This document shows positions 1 through 7,420 of a DNA stretch of 64,000 nucleotides, one piece after another (within the stretch, counting starts at the first letter, position 1; each line of letters starts with the position of its first letter). The stretch spans positions 608,149-672,148 of the forward strand of contig NZ_KN196470.1 in the NCBI RefSeq assembly GCF_000761445.1, written 5' to 3'. The stretch comes from Oleiagrimonas soli. GTDB lineage: Bacteria; Pseudomonadota; Gammaproteobacteria; Xanthomonadales; Rhodanobacteraceae. The translations under genes and the position numbers were made by a program. The notes beneath the pieces are model-generated. The model saw only the letters and a list, made by a program, of their open reading frames with translations, was not told the DNA's origin and searched no databases.

Positions 1-345
1 GGCGATGACGTGGTTGTTGGTCAGCACGTAGCCCTTGGCGGCATCGACGATCACGCCCGAACCCAGACTCTGCTCGACGCGCTCGCGCGGCGGCGGGCTG
101 CCGAAGAACTGGCGCAGCACCGGATCGTTGAAGAACGGGTTGCGCTCGCGCACCAGGGTCTTGGAGGAAATGTTCACCACGGCCGGCGTCACCTGCTTGA
201 GCATCGGCGCCAGCGACGGCACCGGCCGACCGTCGACGGCGGTCGGCAGCGCGGCACTGGCGGGCAGCGCCGAAAACAGCGAGACGAGGCCCAGACACAG
301 GGCGAGAAGGGTGGATGAGCGGCGCGCCGGTGCGGCTGCTTGCAT
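1..345 (-). CDS. Periplasmic serine endoprotease, HtrA/DegQ family (N-terminal part)
   Basis: The first 115 residues of a periplasmic trypsin-like protease run off the left edge. A hydrophobic signal peptide ends near an ALPASA site. It is followed by PAVVNISS, a variable loop containing FNDPVLRQFFG, then LGSGVIVD and YVLTNNHVI, whose histidine is the first member of the catalytic triad. This order is that of the DegP/DegQ protease domain, which degrades misfolded envelope proteins. The ATG at 345 is chosen because AAGGAG lies about 6 nt upstream; a second ATG at 351 abuts that ribosome-binding site and is less likely. The catalytic Asp, Ser and PDZ domains lie outside the window, so DegP and DegQ cannot be told apart. 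Confidence 0.9.
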   Translation of the reverse strand, partial: MQAAAPARRSSTLLALCLGLVSLFSALPASAALPTAVDGRPVPSLAPMLKQVTPAVVNISSKTLVRERNPFFNDPVLRQFFGSPPPRERVEQSLGSGVIVDAAKGYVLTNNHVIA

Positions 346-811
346 GGTCATCTCCTTGGGGTGGATCGGTACCGGGCGCAGCGCGCCCTCCGACCTTGGA
401 CTGTGCGAGCCCCGCCGGAGTTTCTCAAGTCGCCCGACAAAGCGTCGCAGGCCGCGTCCGGCGGCGCTTTTTTGCGCGGTTTCAGTCCCCTGCGCGGCCT
501 CCGGCGGACCTCGGCCATTTGGACGCTTTACAAGCGATCACCGCAGGGTTAGTGTTGTCTCCCGCGAGCGATCACAACATCTTGTGTCCCATTCATCGAG
601 TACACCAGATCAGAATGCAGCACGGGTCACGGACCACGGGGGAAGTGCGCAGTGATTTCCAGGGTTCGCCAGCAATAACTCAGCATTTCGTCCATGCGCT
701 CGTCGTCGCGAGCGCAGCGACACCGTTTTCGCCGTCGGTCCACGTGCCGGCGGAGCAGAACCAGAAGGCCAGATCGATGCACGTACCATCAAAACGACAA
801 GGGGCAGCGGA
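346..811. other. Intergenic region between htrA/degQ and nrdJa
   Basis: This 466-base divergent spacer holds the promoters of the protease (leftward) and nrdJa (rightward). The only clear element is the NrdR-box-like palindrome at 572-587. I looked for a cobalamin riboswitch, which would make sense for a B12-dependent enzyme, and saw no convincing B12 box. ORFs drawn through this stretch have no recognisable content. Confidence 0.5.
572..587. promoter_or_regulatory. NrdR-box-like palindrome upstream of nrdJa
   Basis: The site reads TCACAACATCTTGTGT and contains the inverted repeat CACAA-N4-TTGTG. It matches 13 of 16 positions of the NrdR consensus (acaCwAtATaTwGtgt), including all strongly conserved ones. 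NrdR represses ribonucleotide reductase operons when deoxynucleotides are plentiful and normally uses two boxes about three helical turns apart. A half-conserved second site (ACACCAGATC) starts at 602, 30 bp downstream. Confidence 0.55.
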
Positions 812-2959
812 ATGAGCACGGCACGCAAAGCAGCCATGAACACCGAAGTCACCGCCATCCCGCTGCAGCCCGCGTCCCAGGACATCTGGGACAAGAAATA
901 CCGCCTCAAGACCAAGACCGGCGAACCGGTCGACGTGGAAGTCGATGACACCTGGAAGCGCGTCGCGCGCGCCCTGTCCGACGTCGAAGCCACCGACGAG
1001 CTGAAGCAGACCTGGTACGAGAAGTTCCTGTGGGCGCTGCGCCACGGCGCGATCCCGGCCGGCCGCATCACCTCCAACGCCGGCGCGCAGGAGCACAAGC
1101 CCAAGACTTCGACCATCAACTGCACCGTGTCGGGCACCATCACCGACTCGATGGACGACATCCTCGACAAGGTGCACGAGGCCGGTCTGACGCTGAAGGC
1201 CGGCTGCGGCATCGGCTACGAATTTTCCACGCTGCGTCCGCGCGGCGCGTACGTGTCCGGCGCCGGCGCCTACACGTCCGGCCCGCTGTCGTTCATGGAT
1301 ATCTACGACAAGATGTGCTTCACGGTGTCCTCCGCCGGCGGCCGCCGCGGCGCGCAGATGGGCACCTTCGACGTGCGCCATCCGGACGTGCGCGAGTTCA
1401 TCCGCGCCAAGCGCGAGGACGGGCGCCTGCGCCAGTTCAACCTGTCGCTGCTGATCACCGACGGCTTCATGCAGGCGGTCGAGGCCGACGCCGACTGGCC
1501 GCTGGTGTTTCCGGTGCACATCAAGGAACAGCACGAAGTCGACCTCAACGACGAGGCGCAGGTGGTGTGGCGCGAGTGGCCCACGCACGCCGACTACGTC
1601 GACCGCGAGGACGGCCTGGTGGCCTGCAAGATCTACGGCCACGTCAAGGCGCGTCACCTGTGGGACATGATCATGGTCTCGACGTACGACTACGCCGAGC
1701 CGGGCTTCATCCTCATCGACCGCGTCAACGAGATGAACAACAACTGGTGGTGCGAGCACATCCGCGCCACCAACCCCTGCGGCGAGCAGCCGCTGCCGCC
1801 GTACGGTTCGTGCCTGCTGGGTTCGGTCAACCTGACCATGTTCGTGCGCGACGCCTTCGGCCCGAAGGCGCGCTTCGACTGGGACGAGTACCGCGAGGTG
1901 GTGAAGATCTTCACCCGCATGCTCGACAACGTGGTCGAGATCAACGGCCTGCCGCTCGAGCAGCAGCGCAAGGAAATCACCGACAAACGTCGTCACGGCA
2001 TGGGCTTCCTGGGCCTGGGCAGCACGATCACCATGCTCAAGCAGCGCTACGGTTCCAAGGAAGCGGCCGAGTTCACCGAGCGCGTCGCCCGCGAGATGGC
2101 CGTGGCCGGCTGGGAAGTCGCGCTGGAGCTGGCCGACGAGAAGGGCGTCGCTCCGGTCCTGTCCAAGGAATACACCGTCACCGCCGAGATGCTGCGCAAG
2201 CGCCCGGAAATGGCGAAGGACGGCTGGACCGTCGGCGGCAAGATTCGCGGTTCCGTGCTGCACGCCAAGTACAGTCGCTACATGCAGCGCGTGGCGCAGG
2301 TCGCGCCGGAACTGGTCGCCCAGCTCGCCGAAAAGGGCGCGCGCTTCACCCACCACACCTCGATCGCGCCGACCGGCACCATCAGCCTGAGCCTGGCCAA
2401 CAACGTCAGCAACGGCATCGAACCGAGCTTCGCGCACCACTACTCGCGCAACGTCATCCGCGAAGGCCGCAAGACCAAGGAAAAGGTCAGCGTCTACAGC
2501 TTCGAGCTGCTGGCCTACCGCGCGCTGATCAACGCCGACGCGATGCCGTTCTCGGACGATCCCAAGGCGCGCCTGCCGGAGTACTTCGTGGCCGCCGACG
2601 ACATCTCGCCGACCGAGCACGTGGACATGCAAGCCGCGGCGCAGAAGTGGGTGGACTCGTCCATCTCCAAGACCGCCAACGTGCCGACCGAATACCCGTA
2701 CGAAGACTTCAAGGACATCTACGTCTACGCGTACAAGCAGGGCCTGAAGGGCTGCACCACGTTCCGCTTCAACCCGGCCGCCTTCCAGGGCGTGCTGGTC
2801 AAGGAATCGGACCTGGAGAACACCACCTACCGCTTCGAGCTGGAAGACGGCACCGTGGTGGAAGCCAAGGGCAACGAGGAAATCGAGTACGACGGCGAAG
2901 TCCATTCCGCCGCCAACCTGTTCGACGCCCTCAAGGAAGGCTACTACGGCAAGTTCTGA
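812..2959 (+). CDS. nrdJa: Adenosylcobalamin-dependent (class II) ribonucleotide reductase, catalytic part NrdJa
   Basis: This protein reduces ribonucleotides to deoxyribonucleotides in the cytoplasm using a radical generated from coenzyme B12, so it needs no oxygen and no separate radical subunit. The 715-residue protein has the class II catalytic set: the NPCGE motif at 321-325 (N321, thiyl C323, E325) and a redox cysteine pair, C104 in TINCT and C334 in PPYGSC. It lacks the C-terminal cysteine tail, which is encoded by the next gene, as in the split NrdJa/NrdJb enzymes of Pseudomonas. AGGGGCAGCGGA precedes the ATG. A NrdR-like box about 225 bp upstream suggests repression by NrdR. Confidence 0.93.
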   Translation: MSTARKAAMNTEVTAIPLQPASQDIWDKKYRLKTKTGEPVDVEVDDTWKRVARALSDVEATDELKQTWYEKFLWALRHGAIPAGRITSNAGAQEHKPKTSTINCTVSGTITDSMDDILDKVHEAGLTLKAGCGIGYEFSTLRPRGAYVSGAGAYTSGPLSFMDIYDKMCFTVSSAGGRRGAQMGTFDVRHPDVREFIRAKREDGRLRQFNLSLLITDGFMQAVEADADWPLVFPVHIKEQHEVDLNDEAQVVWREWPTHADYVDREDGLVACKIYGHVKARHLWDMIMVSTYDYAEPGFILIDRVNEMNNNWWCEHIRATNPCGEQPLPPYGSCLLGSVNLTMFVRDAFGPKARFDWDEYREVVKIFTRMLDNVVEINGLPLEQQRKEITDKRRHGMGFLGLGSTITMLKQRYGSKEAAEFTERVAREMAVAGWEVALELADEKGVAPVLSKEYTVTAEMLRKRPEMAKDGWTVGGKIRGSVLHAKYSRYMQRVAQVAPELVAQLAEKGARFTHHTSIAPTGTISLSLANNVSNGIEPSFAHHYSRNVIREGRKTKEKVSVYSFELLAYRALINADAMPFSDDPKARLPEYFVAADDISPTEHVDMQAAAQKWVDSSISKTANVPTEYPYEDFKDIYVYAYKQGLKGCTTFRFNPAAFQGVLVKESDLENTTYRFELEDGTVVEAKGNEEIEYDGEVHSAANLFDALKEGYYGKF

Positions 2960-3280
2960 CAAAAAAACGCTCGTCATCCCGGCGAAAGCCGGGACCCAGT
3001 GCCTTTGGGACCACGCAGGCGCAAGCAGTCACTAGGTTCCGGCGTTCGCCGGGATGACGACAAAAAGTTCGACGTTCCCCAAGAGGGAAGCCGAGGCAGC
3101 GGCAAGACTGCCGACAACGAGGCGACGGGCACGTACCCGACGCCGGGACGGCCGCCACCGGCGGCTACCGAGCCCACTGCCAACGCGGTTGCCGCCACGG
3201 AACCGCAGAAACTGAACCCGCTTCGGCCACGCGCCGGAGCGGGGCATCTTTCCGGCAGGGGCGTCAGGAGAACAACCGAC
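2960..3280. other. Spacer between nrdJa and nrdJb
   Basis: This is an unusually long 321-base gap inside what should be one functional unit. The first third is the palindromic repeat element at 2972-3059. The rest is GC-rich with no recognisable gene. No promoter stands out, so nrdJb may depend on read-through from nrdJa. Confidence 0.5.
2972..3059. repeat. Palindromic intergenic repeat element (REP/MITE-like)
   Basis: The 88-base element begins CGTCATCCCGGCGAAAGCC and ends with the near-perfect inverted complement, GGCGTTCGCCGGGATGACG. The two arms pair over roughly 30 positions with a few mismatches, and each arm contains a smaller hairpin (CCGGCGAAAGCCGG). This form is a widespread dispersed repeat of proteobacterial intergenic DNA. 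In the nrdJ transcript it would fold into a large stem-loop that could terminate, process or stabilise the mRNA. Confidence 0.8.
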
Positions 3281-4012
3281 ATGACCATCAAGATCGACAA
3301 GAAAATCAAGGGCTACCAGGTCGTCAAGCCGGACGATAAACCCGCCGAGACCCCCAAGGCCGCCGCCAAGCCGAAGAGTGCCGGCGCCGAGGTCATCCAG
3401 ATGCACGAAAGCGTGGAGCGCCCGGACGTCCTGGTCGGCTCCACCTACAAGATCAAGTCGCCGCTGTTCGAGCACGCGCTGTACGTCACCATCAACGACA
3501 TCGTGCTCAACAAGAACACGCCGCACGAACAGCGCCGCCCGTTCGAGATCTTCATCAACTCGAAGAACATGGACCACTTCCAGTGGATCGTGGCGCTCAC
3601 CCGCATCATGTCCGCGGTGTTCCGCAAGGGTGGCGACGTCACCTTCCTGGTCGAGGAAATGAAGGCCGTGTTCGACCCGCGCGGCGGCTACTTCAAGACC
3701 GGTGGCGTGTACATGCCGTCCATCGTCGCCGAGATCGGCTCGGTCATCGAACAGCACCTGAAGATGATCGGCATGATCCACGACCCCGAAATCAGCGACA
3801 GCCAGCGTGCGCTGATGGAAGAGAAGCGTGCGGCCTACGAGGCCGGGCAGAAGACCGCCGAAGACACCGATATGCCTGCGTCTGCGGAGAGCGCCGAGGG
3901 TGGGGCGTTTCCGGCCAGTGCGAGTCTGTGCAGCAAGTGCAATACCAAGGCGCTTGTGTTGATGGACAACTGTCAGACTTGTTTGAATTGTGGGTATTCG
4001 AAGTGTGGGTGA
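3281..4012 (+). CDS. nrdJb: Class II ribonucleotide reductase, C-terminal part NrdJb
   Basis: This 243-residue partner supplies the C-terminal portion of the B12-dependent ribonucleotide reductase. Its end carries CSKC and CQTCLNCGYSKCG, the cysteine-rich tail that re-reduces the active-site disulfide or binds zinc in NrdJ enzymes. The middle, from PDVLVGSTYKIKSPLF through SIVAEIGSVIEQHL, is the conserved NrdJ C-terminal domain. The start at 3281 has AGGAG about 9 nt upstream; the longer reading frame before it is not gene-like. It lies downstream of nrdJa across a 321-base spacer and is followed by a strong terminator. Confidence 0.9.
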   Translation: MTIKIDKKIKGYQVVKPDDKPAETPKAAAKPKSAGAEVIQMHESVERPDVLVGSTYKIKSPLFEHALYVTINDIVLNKNTPHEQRRPFEIFINSKNMDHFQWIVALTRIMSAVFRKGGDVTFLVEEMKAVFDPRGGYFKTGGVYMPSIVAEIGSVIEQHLKMIGMIHDPEISDSQRALMEEKRAAYEAGQKTAEDTDMPASAESAEGGAFPASASLCSKCNTKALVLMDNCQTCLNCGYSKCG

Positions 4013-4040
4013 GGGGCGCTTCGGTGAGTTGAAAAGATAA

Positions 4041-4068
4041 AAAAGGGCGGCAGTGATGCCGCCCTTTT
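4041..4068 (+). terminator. Rho-independent terminator after nrdJb
   Basis: A 12-base perfect stem, AAAAGGGCGGCA and TGCCGCCCTTTT with a GTGA loop, starts 28 bases after the nrdJb stop. The right arm ends in a T run. It closes the ribonucleotide reductase unit just before the AT-rich cassette begins. Confidence 0.9.
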
Positions 4069-4261
4069 GCGTGTTAAAGGGGGGTAGGCATTGACGTATT
4101 AGTGTGCGGGTTTGGGGTGTGCTGAATTCAGCAAGTGACTGGGTGAAGTGGGGCTTGGTGTATCGGGTGGGGCGTTTGCCTTGGATTAGGTGGAAGGATT
4201 ACATTGCAGTTTGTAATTGAATTTTAGTTGTGCATCAGACTAAGCCAGGAAGGATGGGCCG

Positions 4262-4750
4262 ATGAATAGCAAGATCAGGATTAAAATGGGAGCCATCGAG
4301 GTTGAATACGAGGGTTCAGAGGAGTTCCTGAAGAAGGAGCTACCAGAGCTGCTGAGAGGGGTTCTGGAGCTGCACCGCGAGAGCGGCGAATCAGTCAATG
4401 ACGACAGGGGGCAAGGAGAGAGCGGAGACAATATGGGAAGGGAGGTAGAAAAAGAAAGTTTCACAGGTACCACAAACACCGTCGCAGCGAAACTGTCCGC
4501 TTCAAGCGGAACAGACCTGATTGTCGCGGCTGCATCGAGAATCACTTTGGTCCTAGGCAAGGACAAGATAAGTCGCGCGGAACTTCTCAAGGAGATGCAG
4601 GATGCGTCCTCGTACTATAAGAAATCATACTCCGCAAACCTGACTAAATATTTGAAGCAGTTGGTTCAGGCGGACAGGCTGCGAGAGATCGCCAAGGACA
4701 CATATTCACTGAGTGCTTCGGAACTACGGAAAGTTAAAGGAAAGCTGTAA
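4262..4750 (+). CDS. Hypothetical protein, first gene of an AT-rich two-gene cassette
   Basis: I do not recognise a named family. The 162-residue protein has three parts: an N-terminal stretch (about 3-36) alternating short strands and an acidic helix, with EVEYEGSEEFLKKELPELL; a polar linker (about 40-75) rich in Ser, Gly and Glu; and a C-terminal helical part (about 95-160) that reads like a winged helix, with SRAELLKEM and YLKQLVQADRLREI. GGAAGG precedes the ATG by about 8 nt. The stop is followed immediately by the next ATG, so the pair is surely co-translated. Base composition and codon use are clearly more AT-rich than the nrdJ genes, suggesting recent transfer. A regulatory or adaptor role for the downstream HEPN-like protein is inference. 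Confidence 0.75.
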   Translation: MNSKIRIKMGAIEVEYEGSEEFLKKELPELLRGVLELHRESGESVNDDRGQGESGDNMGREVEKESFTGTTNTVAAKLSASSGTDLIVAAASRITLVLGKDKISRAELLKEMQDASSYYKKSYSANLTKYLKQLVQADRLREIAKDTYSLSASELRKVKGKL

Positions 4751-5482
4751 ATGCTCGCGCAGAATCAGCTTAAGAATTTGTTGCATAAGCCTGTATTCTC
4801 CAATACGGACAAACTATTGTTGTGCCTTGCAGTGCAAAATGCCACGGCCAAGACTGTTTCCCAGGTGAAGGAAATTGCGAGCGCCGCCGGTCTTCGGGTC
4901 GCAGCAAAGTGGAACATCTCATCGCTGTTAAGCCGTTCTAAGGGCAAGGCGGTCAGGGTTCCGGAGGGATGGGAACTCACAACAGATGGCCGTTCTTACG
5001 TGGGGAGTTTGGTCGGTCCCGTCGCCCTGAGTCCAGCGCCAACTGTAGCGGCCTCATTGCGCGTTCATCTCCCGAAGATAGGGAATGCGGACGTCAAAGC
5101 TTTTGTGGAAGAAGGGATTGAGTGTTTTGAGCGACGCCTCTACCGCTCGGCGGTTGTCCTCTCTTGGGTCGGTGCAGTCGCTCTTCTTTACGATCACGTA
5201 CTTGCCAATCACCTAGTGGCCTTCAATGCAGTAGCTTTGCAGCGTGACGCGAAGTGGAAAAATGCGAAAACAACAGATGATCTAGCGCGGATGAAGGAGT
5301 ACGACTTCATTCAGGTAATTGAGAAGCTATCTATCATCGGCAAGAGTGTGAAACAGGAACTTGAGAAGCAGCTGAAGCTTAGGAATGGCTGCGGTCATCC
5401 AAACTCACTAAAGATCGCTGAGAATGTGGTTGCCGCACATCTCGAGATTTTGATCCTGAATGTTTTCACAAAGTTTGCGTAG
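4751..5482 (+). CDS. HEPN-like domain protein with N-terminal winged-helix-like region
   Basis: This 243-residue protein has no name I can give with certainty. Residues 15-90 look like a winged helix (TVSQVKEIASAAGLRV as recognition segment, then a beta wing ending ELTTDGRSYV). Residues 110-243 are helical and end with LKLRNGCGHPNSL, which holds R211 and H216 in an Rx4H arrangement with N212 after the Arg. That is the signature of HEPN domains, many of which are RNases in toxin-antitoxin and phage-defence systems. The gene abuts the preceding one with no spacer and shares its AT-rich codon use. A defence or toxin function is an inference from motif, compact two-gene layout and composition. 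Confidence 0.7.
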   Translation: MLAQNQLKNLLHKPVFSNTDKLLLCLAVQNATAKTVSQVKEIASAAGLRVAAKWNISSLLSRSKGKAVRVPEGWELTTDGRSYVGSLVGPVALSPAPTVAASLRVHLPKIGNADVKAFVEEGIECFERRLYRSAVVLSWVGAVALLYDHVLANHLVAFNAVALQRDAKWKNAKTTDDLARMKEYDFIQVIEKLSIIGKSVKQELEKQLKLRNGCGHPNSLKIAENVVAAHLEILILNVFTKFA

Positions 5483-5498
5483 AAAAGAAAGCAAAAAA

Positions 5499-5569
5499 GG
5501 TGCCAGGGACAATTTCTTGCGACGGTGCATAAAAAGTGGGAAAAAAATGGTGTCAGGGATATTTCTTGA
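5499..5569. repeat. Pair of short direct repeats at the right border of the AT-rich cassette
   Basis: Two copies of a roughly 21-base unit, GGTGCCAGGGACAATTTCTTG at 5499-5519 and GGTGTCAGGGATATTTCTTG at 5549-5568, lie 50 bases apart, each preceded by an A-run. They sit directly between the cassette stop and the GC-rich cupin gene. They may be the end of a small mobile or transposase-associated element; no transposase is present. Confidence 0.6.
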
Positions 5570-5587
5570 GGGTGGTTGCCTGAAGCG

Positions 5588-6046
5588 ATGATGCCGGAAG
5601 ACTTCATCGACCATCCGGAAGGCGGCCGCTTTCTGCAGGTCTTCAAATCCCGTGCGACCGTCGTCGCGCCCGATGGCCGATCCCGGTCCGCGTTGACGCA
5701 TATCTATTTTGCGCTGGGCGAAGGCGAGGTCAGCCGATTTCACAAAGTGCGGTCGGATGAAGTCTGGAACCTGTATCGCGGGTCCGGGCTGTACCTGTAC
5801 ACATGGGATGGTTCGGATGCGCCGCCGCAGCGGCATGAGCTTTCGGATGCATCAGGCGCGTATTGCCATGTGGTCCCAGCGGGCATGTGGCAAGCGGCCG
5901 AACCCATCGGGGATTCGGTGATGGTCGGTTGCTCGGTGGGGCCGGGGTTCGAGTACGAGGACTTCGAGCTCATGGAGCCGGGCTCGGAGCTGGCCGAGCA
6001 GGTCGAATCGTTCGACCCGGCCATGTCAAGATTCACTACGGTGTGA
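5588..6046 (+). CDS. Cupin domain protein (DUF985 / cupin_5 family)
   Basis: This is a single-domain, cytoplasmic beta-barrel protein of about 152 residues. The family pattern is visible: HPEGGRFLQVF at the start, ALTHIYFAL, then FHKVRSDEVWNLYRGSGL, which carries the cupin His and Glu metal-ligand positions, and WQAAEP and VGCSVGPGFEYEDFEL towards the end. The biochemical role of this family is not settled, and metal-assisted sugar or small-molecule chemistry is only a possibility. ATG codons at 5588 and 5591 are both usable and a TTG lies at 5576. The ribosome-binding site is weak. Confidence 0.85.
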   Translation: MMPEDFIDHPEGGRFLQVFKSRATVVAPDGRSRSALTHIYFALGEGEVSRFHKVRSDEVWNLYRGSGLYLYTWDGSDAPPQRHELSDASGAYCHVVPAGMWQAAEPIGDSVMVGCSVGPGFEYEDFELMEPGSELAEQVESFDPAMSRFTTV

Positions 6047-6110
6047 AGATCATCCGGTGTGTTGCCGACTTCGGTTGAGTGGGCCGCAAGGTATCGTTGG
6101 GGGATGCGGG

Positions 6111-6392
6111 TTGGTCATCTTGTTGAAAATCGCGGCTACGGTTGCCTTCCTGTTTGGCGTGATCTTTCTGTATTTGCCGGGCGGCTTCGGCATTCTTCAC
6201 TTCAACAGAGGCCGGTCCAAGGCGGTTGCGCGCGGCGTCTCCGTGCTCTGGGTGGCATTCATGCTGGTGCACCTGCTGGCGATCTACAGAACGTGGTTTT
6301 CGGCGGACAGCGTCTACGCATGGCTCGTTGCACTGTTTCTGGGGCAGGTCGTTTTCTTCACGACCGTGGCCAGGGATGTCAGCACGACCTGA
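6111..6392 (+). CDS. Small membrane protein, unknown function
   Basis: This 93-residue product is almost entirely hydrophobic, with three probable membrane helices (about residues 1-22, 38-60 and 66-88). The frame is open further upstream, but only the part from the TTG at 6111, preceded by a GGGGGA run, looks like protein. Start assignment is uncertain. I see no motif tying it to a named family. It lies 64 bases after the cupin gene on the same strand. Confidence 0.45.
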   Translation: MVILLKIAATVAFLFGVIFLYLPGGFGILHFNRGRSKAVARGVSVLWVAFMLVHLLAIYRTWFSADSVYAWLVALFLGQVVFFTTVARDVSTT

Positions 6393-6504
6393 GCTGGATC
6401 GCAGGCGCGTAAGGCATGCAGACCGGACGGTGGCGGGCGGGATGAGTCGGGCAAGGGAAAGCCCGCCACGCTACCCTTGCGATTGGTTTTCCGAATGACG
6501 GCTC

Positions 6505-7062
6505 ATGTCCATCGTCCTCACCCCGTTCGCGCGCACTCGTCTGTTCCCCGTTGCGTCACGTCGCAACACCATCCAGGATTGCACCGCCGAAGCGTTCGAG
6601 CAGCGTCTCAACGAGGAAACGCCGCTTGAAGTGCTGGAGGGGTACGCGCCCTTCTGTCGTCTGCACGTGCATCGCAACTGGACGTCGACCCGCTGCATGG
6701 CGGTGCCGATCACCGACGCCAATCGTCACTTGCTGCGCTCGGCCTACGAGGCGCGTTCGACGGATGAACTGCCGGTGCTGGTGCGTTGGTTCGAGGGTGT
6801 CGATCCGCCCGTGGCGCGCTATCTGCTGCCGATTCTGTACAGCGCCGAGCAGCTCGCGAAAGAAGGTTCACCGATCGAGGCGGACTGGGGCGTGGTCGGC
6901 TGTCTCTACACCATGGAGCCGACCGAGACCCCGATGGCGCCGATCACCATGATGCGCAACGCGGTCGGCGTCGAGGAAGGCGGTTCGGGCGTGCCGCTGG
7001 ATCGCGAAGAGTACCGTCGCAGCGTGGCGTTCTGGCAAGCCCACGCGAACTGGCGCGGCTGA
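6505..7062 (+). CDS. DUF3228 family protein
   Basis: This 185-residue cytoplasmic protein shows the pattern of the DUF3228 family: a variable N-terminus, then VARYLLPILYSAEQL, EADWGVVGCLYTMEPTETPMAPITMMRN and EEGGSGVPLDREEYRRSVAFW near the end. No reaction is established for the family. The ATG at 6505 follows a weak ribosome-binding region. No neighbour suggests a pathway. Confidence 0.85.
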   Translation: MSIVLTPFARTRLFPVASRRNTIQDCTAEAFEQRLNEETPLEVLEGYAPFCRLHVHRNWTSTRCMAVPITDANRHLLRSAYEARSTDELPVLVRWFEGVDPPVARYLLPILYSAEQLAKEGSPIEADWGVVGCLYTMEPTETPMAPITMMRNAVGVEEGGSGVPLDREEYRRSVAFWQAHANWRG

Positions 7063-7420
7063 ATCGCCGGATAAGCAAGGAAGGACGTTGAGGCCATCTC
7101 TTCTGGCGTGTTTTCGGAGGCTGCATAGAAGCGGCTACAGGATCCTTGTTTAGCGACAAGGATTGGTTTCGGAGACCGTGCGCGTCGATGTTTGAGACAA
7201 GCGGAAGACGCTCTGGGTGAGCGCAGGAGCTTTGCACCTGTTGGAACTGGCCATGTAGGCTTGTCCTACGGCGTTGTGATCGTGCTCTTGTCAAACGTCG
7301 CGTCGAAAATCTTGCTCGTCACCGGGGACTTTGTCGCACCAGTTGATCCGCCGACGGGCCGAGGTGATACTGCGAACAGAGCATCTGGATGTTCGATGGT
7401 TGTATGCAGGGAGGTGTGCA
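7063..7420. other. Intergenic region upstream of the M91-like gene
   Basis: This 358-base spacer is less GC-rich than its surroundings. A hairpin ATCCTTG / CAAGGAT at 7142-7163, followed by TGGTTT, could be a weak terminator for the DUF3228 gene. I searched for a HrpX-type PIP box (TTCGB-N15-TTCGB) ahead of the effector-like gene and found none. No ORF here is convincing. Confidence 0.4.

Noticed and set aside
346..811. Possible cobalamin riboswitch ahead of the B12-dependent reductase
   Set aside because: I found no B12-box-like conserved block or the expected multi-stem arrangement.
680..2977. 765-codon open frame on the minus strand opposite nrdJa
   Set aside because: It is a shadow of the high-GC nrdJa codons: Val/Asp/His/Arg-rich low-complexity sequence without motifs, and nrdJa is clearly the gene.
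7063..7420. PIP box (TTCGB-N15-TTCGB) before the effector-like gene
   Set aside because: TTCG occurrences are present but none has a partner at the required spacing; also none found before 22013.
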